From contig JACSYO010001818.1 of the NCBI GenBank assembly GCA_016806645.1, forward strand, positions 3,006,001 to 3,070,000: 64,000 nt of DNA, in the 5' to 3' direction. A program made the translations under genes and the position numbers. Below, in pieces: positions 63,301 through 64,000 of this stretch. The notes under the pieces were generated by a model, which did not search any database, was not told the DNA's origin, and saw only the letters and a list, made by a program, of their open reading frames with translations. Position 1 is the stretch's first letter; every line of letters starts with the position of its first letter. Origin of the DNA: Ophiodon elongatus. Lineage: Eukaryota > Chordata > Actinopteri > Perciformes > Hexagrammidae.

Positions 63301-64000
63301 ACACAGCGAACCCCCTCCAGAGACGCCGTTCGCACATCAACAACTGTGATTCCGTGTTTTCTGAGGAGTGAGCGTTTGTTTTTTTTGACTGGTATTTCTT
63401 TCTGTGTGTCGTCCAAGATATTAGCCAGTCCATGGTACTGACGGAAACGAACTTCAACAAGGATCCCGAGCGGTTCAAAACCATGTTGGCCAACGTGGAG
63501 AGCATCCTCACCATCCCCGTGCATGGGTAAACGCACACTTGTGTACGTCTTGCGATCCTCAACATTTCATTCCTGTTTTAATCCGGCGACTCCCATGATC
63601 GGCACCTGAGCAAACACTCCCTCAACAGAAGAGTAACCTGTTTACGGTAAAGCCAAACAAAGTCCTGTTGTTTTGAGAAAGAAGAACATCTGATCTGATT
63701 TGTGGTTTCACTCTGAGTGCGAGTAGTTTTCCACAGCAGCAGCAGCAGCGCCCTGGAATTTGGAAGTTTGAGGTCGGAGGTGTGCAGCCTGTCGCCTTCA
63801 GCTCTCCGTGGCGGCTCATTCTTGTTCCATTACTCATTTATGCAAAAAAAACAAAATGCAAATCGTCTACGAATGGACACTGCTAGAAATGAGCGTTTTG
63901 AAGACATTTTTTCAATGACTGATTTGCGGTCAACGATCACCATAAACATTGTGTTTACTAATGGCGGCTTCACAACCCATGTTTTACCAGTAGAATGTGA
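60337..64000 (+). CDS. impa1: Inositol monophosphatase 1, partial (3' end outside window)
   Basis: Cytosolic Mg2+-dependent, lithium-sensitive phosphatase that releases free inositol from inositol monophosphates. Coding exons seen: 60337-60399, 61173-61306, 62145-62249, 62833-62878, 63093-63201 and 63418-63526. They encode about 188 residues; human IMPA1 has 277. Phases agree at every junction. It starts MSDPWQECMD. Metal ligands keep human numbering: E70 in GEESVAAG, and D90 and D93 in the WIIDPVDGTTNF signature. Also seen are FPFVSVSIGF, MYTARKGKGAFCNG and, at the end, LTIPVHG. The next exon, which would carry the IRSVGTAA segment and the last metal-binding Asp, is not in the window. The first coding exon follows the acceptor tctcaacag. 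Confidence 0.96.
62090..62128. repeat. AT and TTTA microsatellite beside an impa1 acceptor
   Basis: (AT)n to about 62105, then six TTTA units, ending 16 bases before the acceptor ttgaag of impa1 exon 3 (62145). Confidence 0.85.

Overview
The window is vertebrate nuclear DNA, almost certainly from a percomorph (spiny-rayed) teleost. Every gene is broken by GT-AG introns. The proteins are fish versions of vertebrate families, and the gaps hold the MITEs, LINE fragments and microsatellites typical of fish genomes. Coding DNA is only a few percent of the window, and most open frames longer than 60 codons are chance or shadow frames.

Layout. 1-~840: the last two exons of a + strand gene I cannot name. 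3053-26558: fbxl7 on +, an F-box/leucine-rich-repeat subunit of an SCF ubiquitin ligase, complete in four coding exons (493 aa) with introns of 4.7, 16.4 and 1.0 kb. 31238-35425: a TNFAIP3-interacting (ABIN/TNIP) gene on -, best matched to TNIP3, nine coding exons, about 305 aa. 40888-47038: cd38 on -, eight exons, 275 aa, with a TATA box. 51817-55166: a second ADP-ribosyl cyclase (BST1/CD38-like) on - with the same intron phases; its 5' end is uncertain. 60337-64000: impa1 (inositol monophosphatase 1) on +, first six coding exons, cut by the window end.

Functional links. cd38 and its neighbour are a tandem pair of NAD-consuming ectoenzymes that make calcium messengers (cADPR, NAADP). Impa1 recycles inositol for IP3 signalling. 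The TNIP protein damps NF-kB signalling through ubiquitin chains, and Fbxl7 supplies substrates for ubiquitination. They are independent genes, not an operon, and each has its own promoter.

Non-coding content. fbxl7 introns 1 and 2 carry MITEs, a CpG-rich patch with a homeodomain-like inverted repeat, and a short hairpin. A hAT-type element containing a broken LINE sits 17 bp upstream of the cd38 TATA box. A 58-bp perfect palindrome lies in an intron of the second cyclase gene. One unnamed repeat occurs three times (about 7.08, 13.19 and 56.33 kb). Microsatellites supply the polypyrimidine tract of the last cd38 intron and of the last fbxl7 intron. I found no CRISPR array, tRNA, rRNA or previously undescribed gene system. 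The most notable biology is the divergent second cyclase and the transposon-built region around the cd38 promoter.
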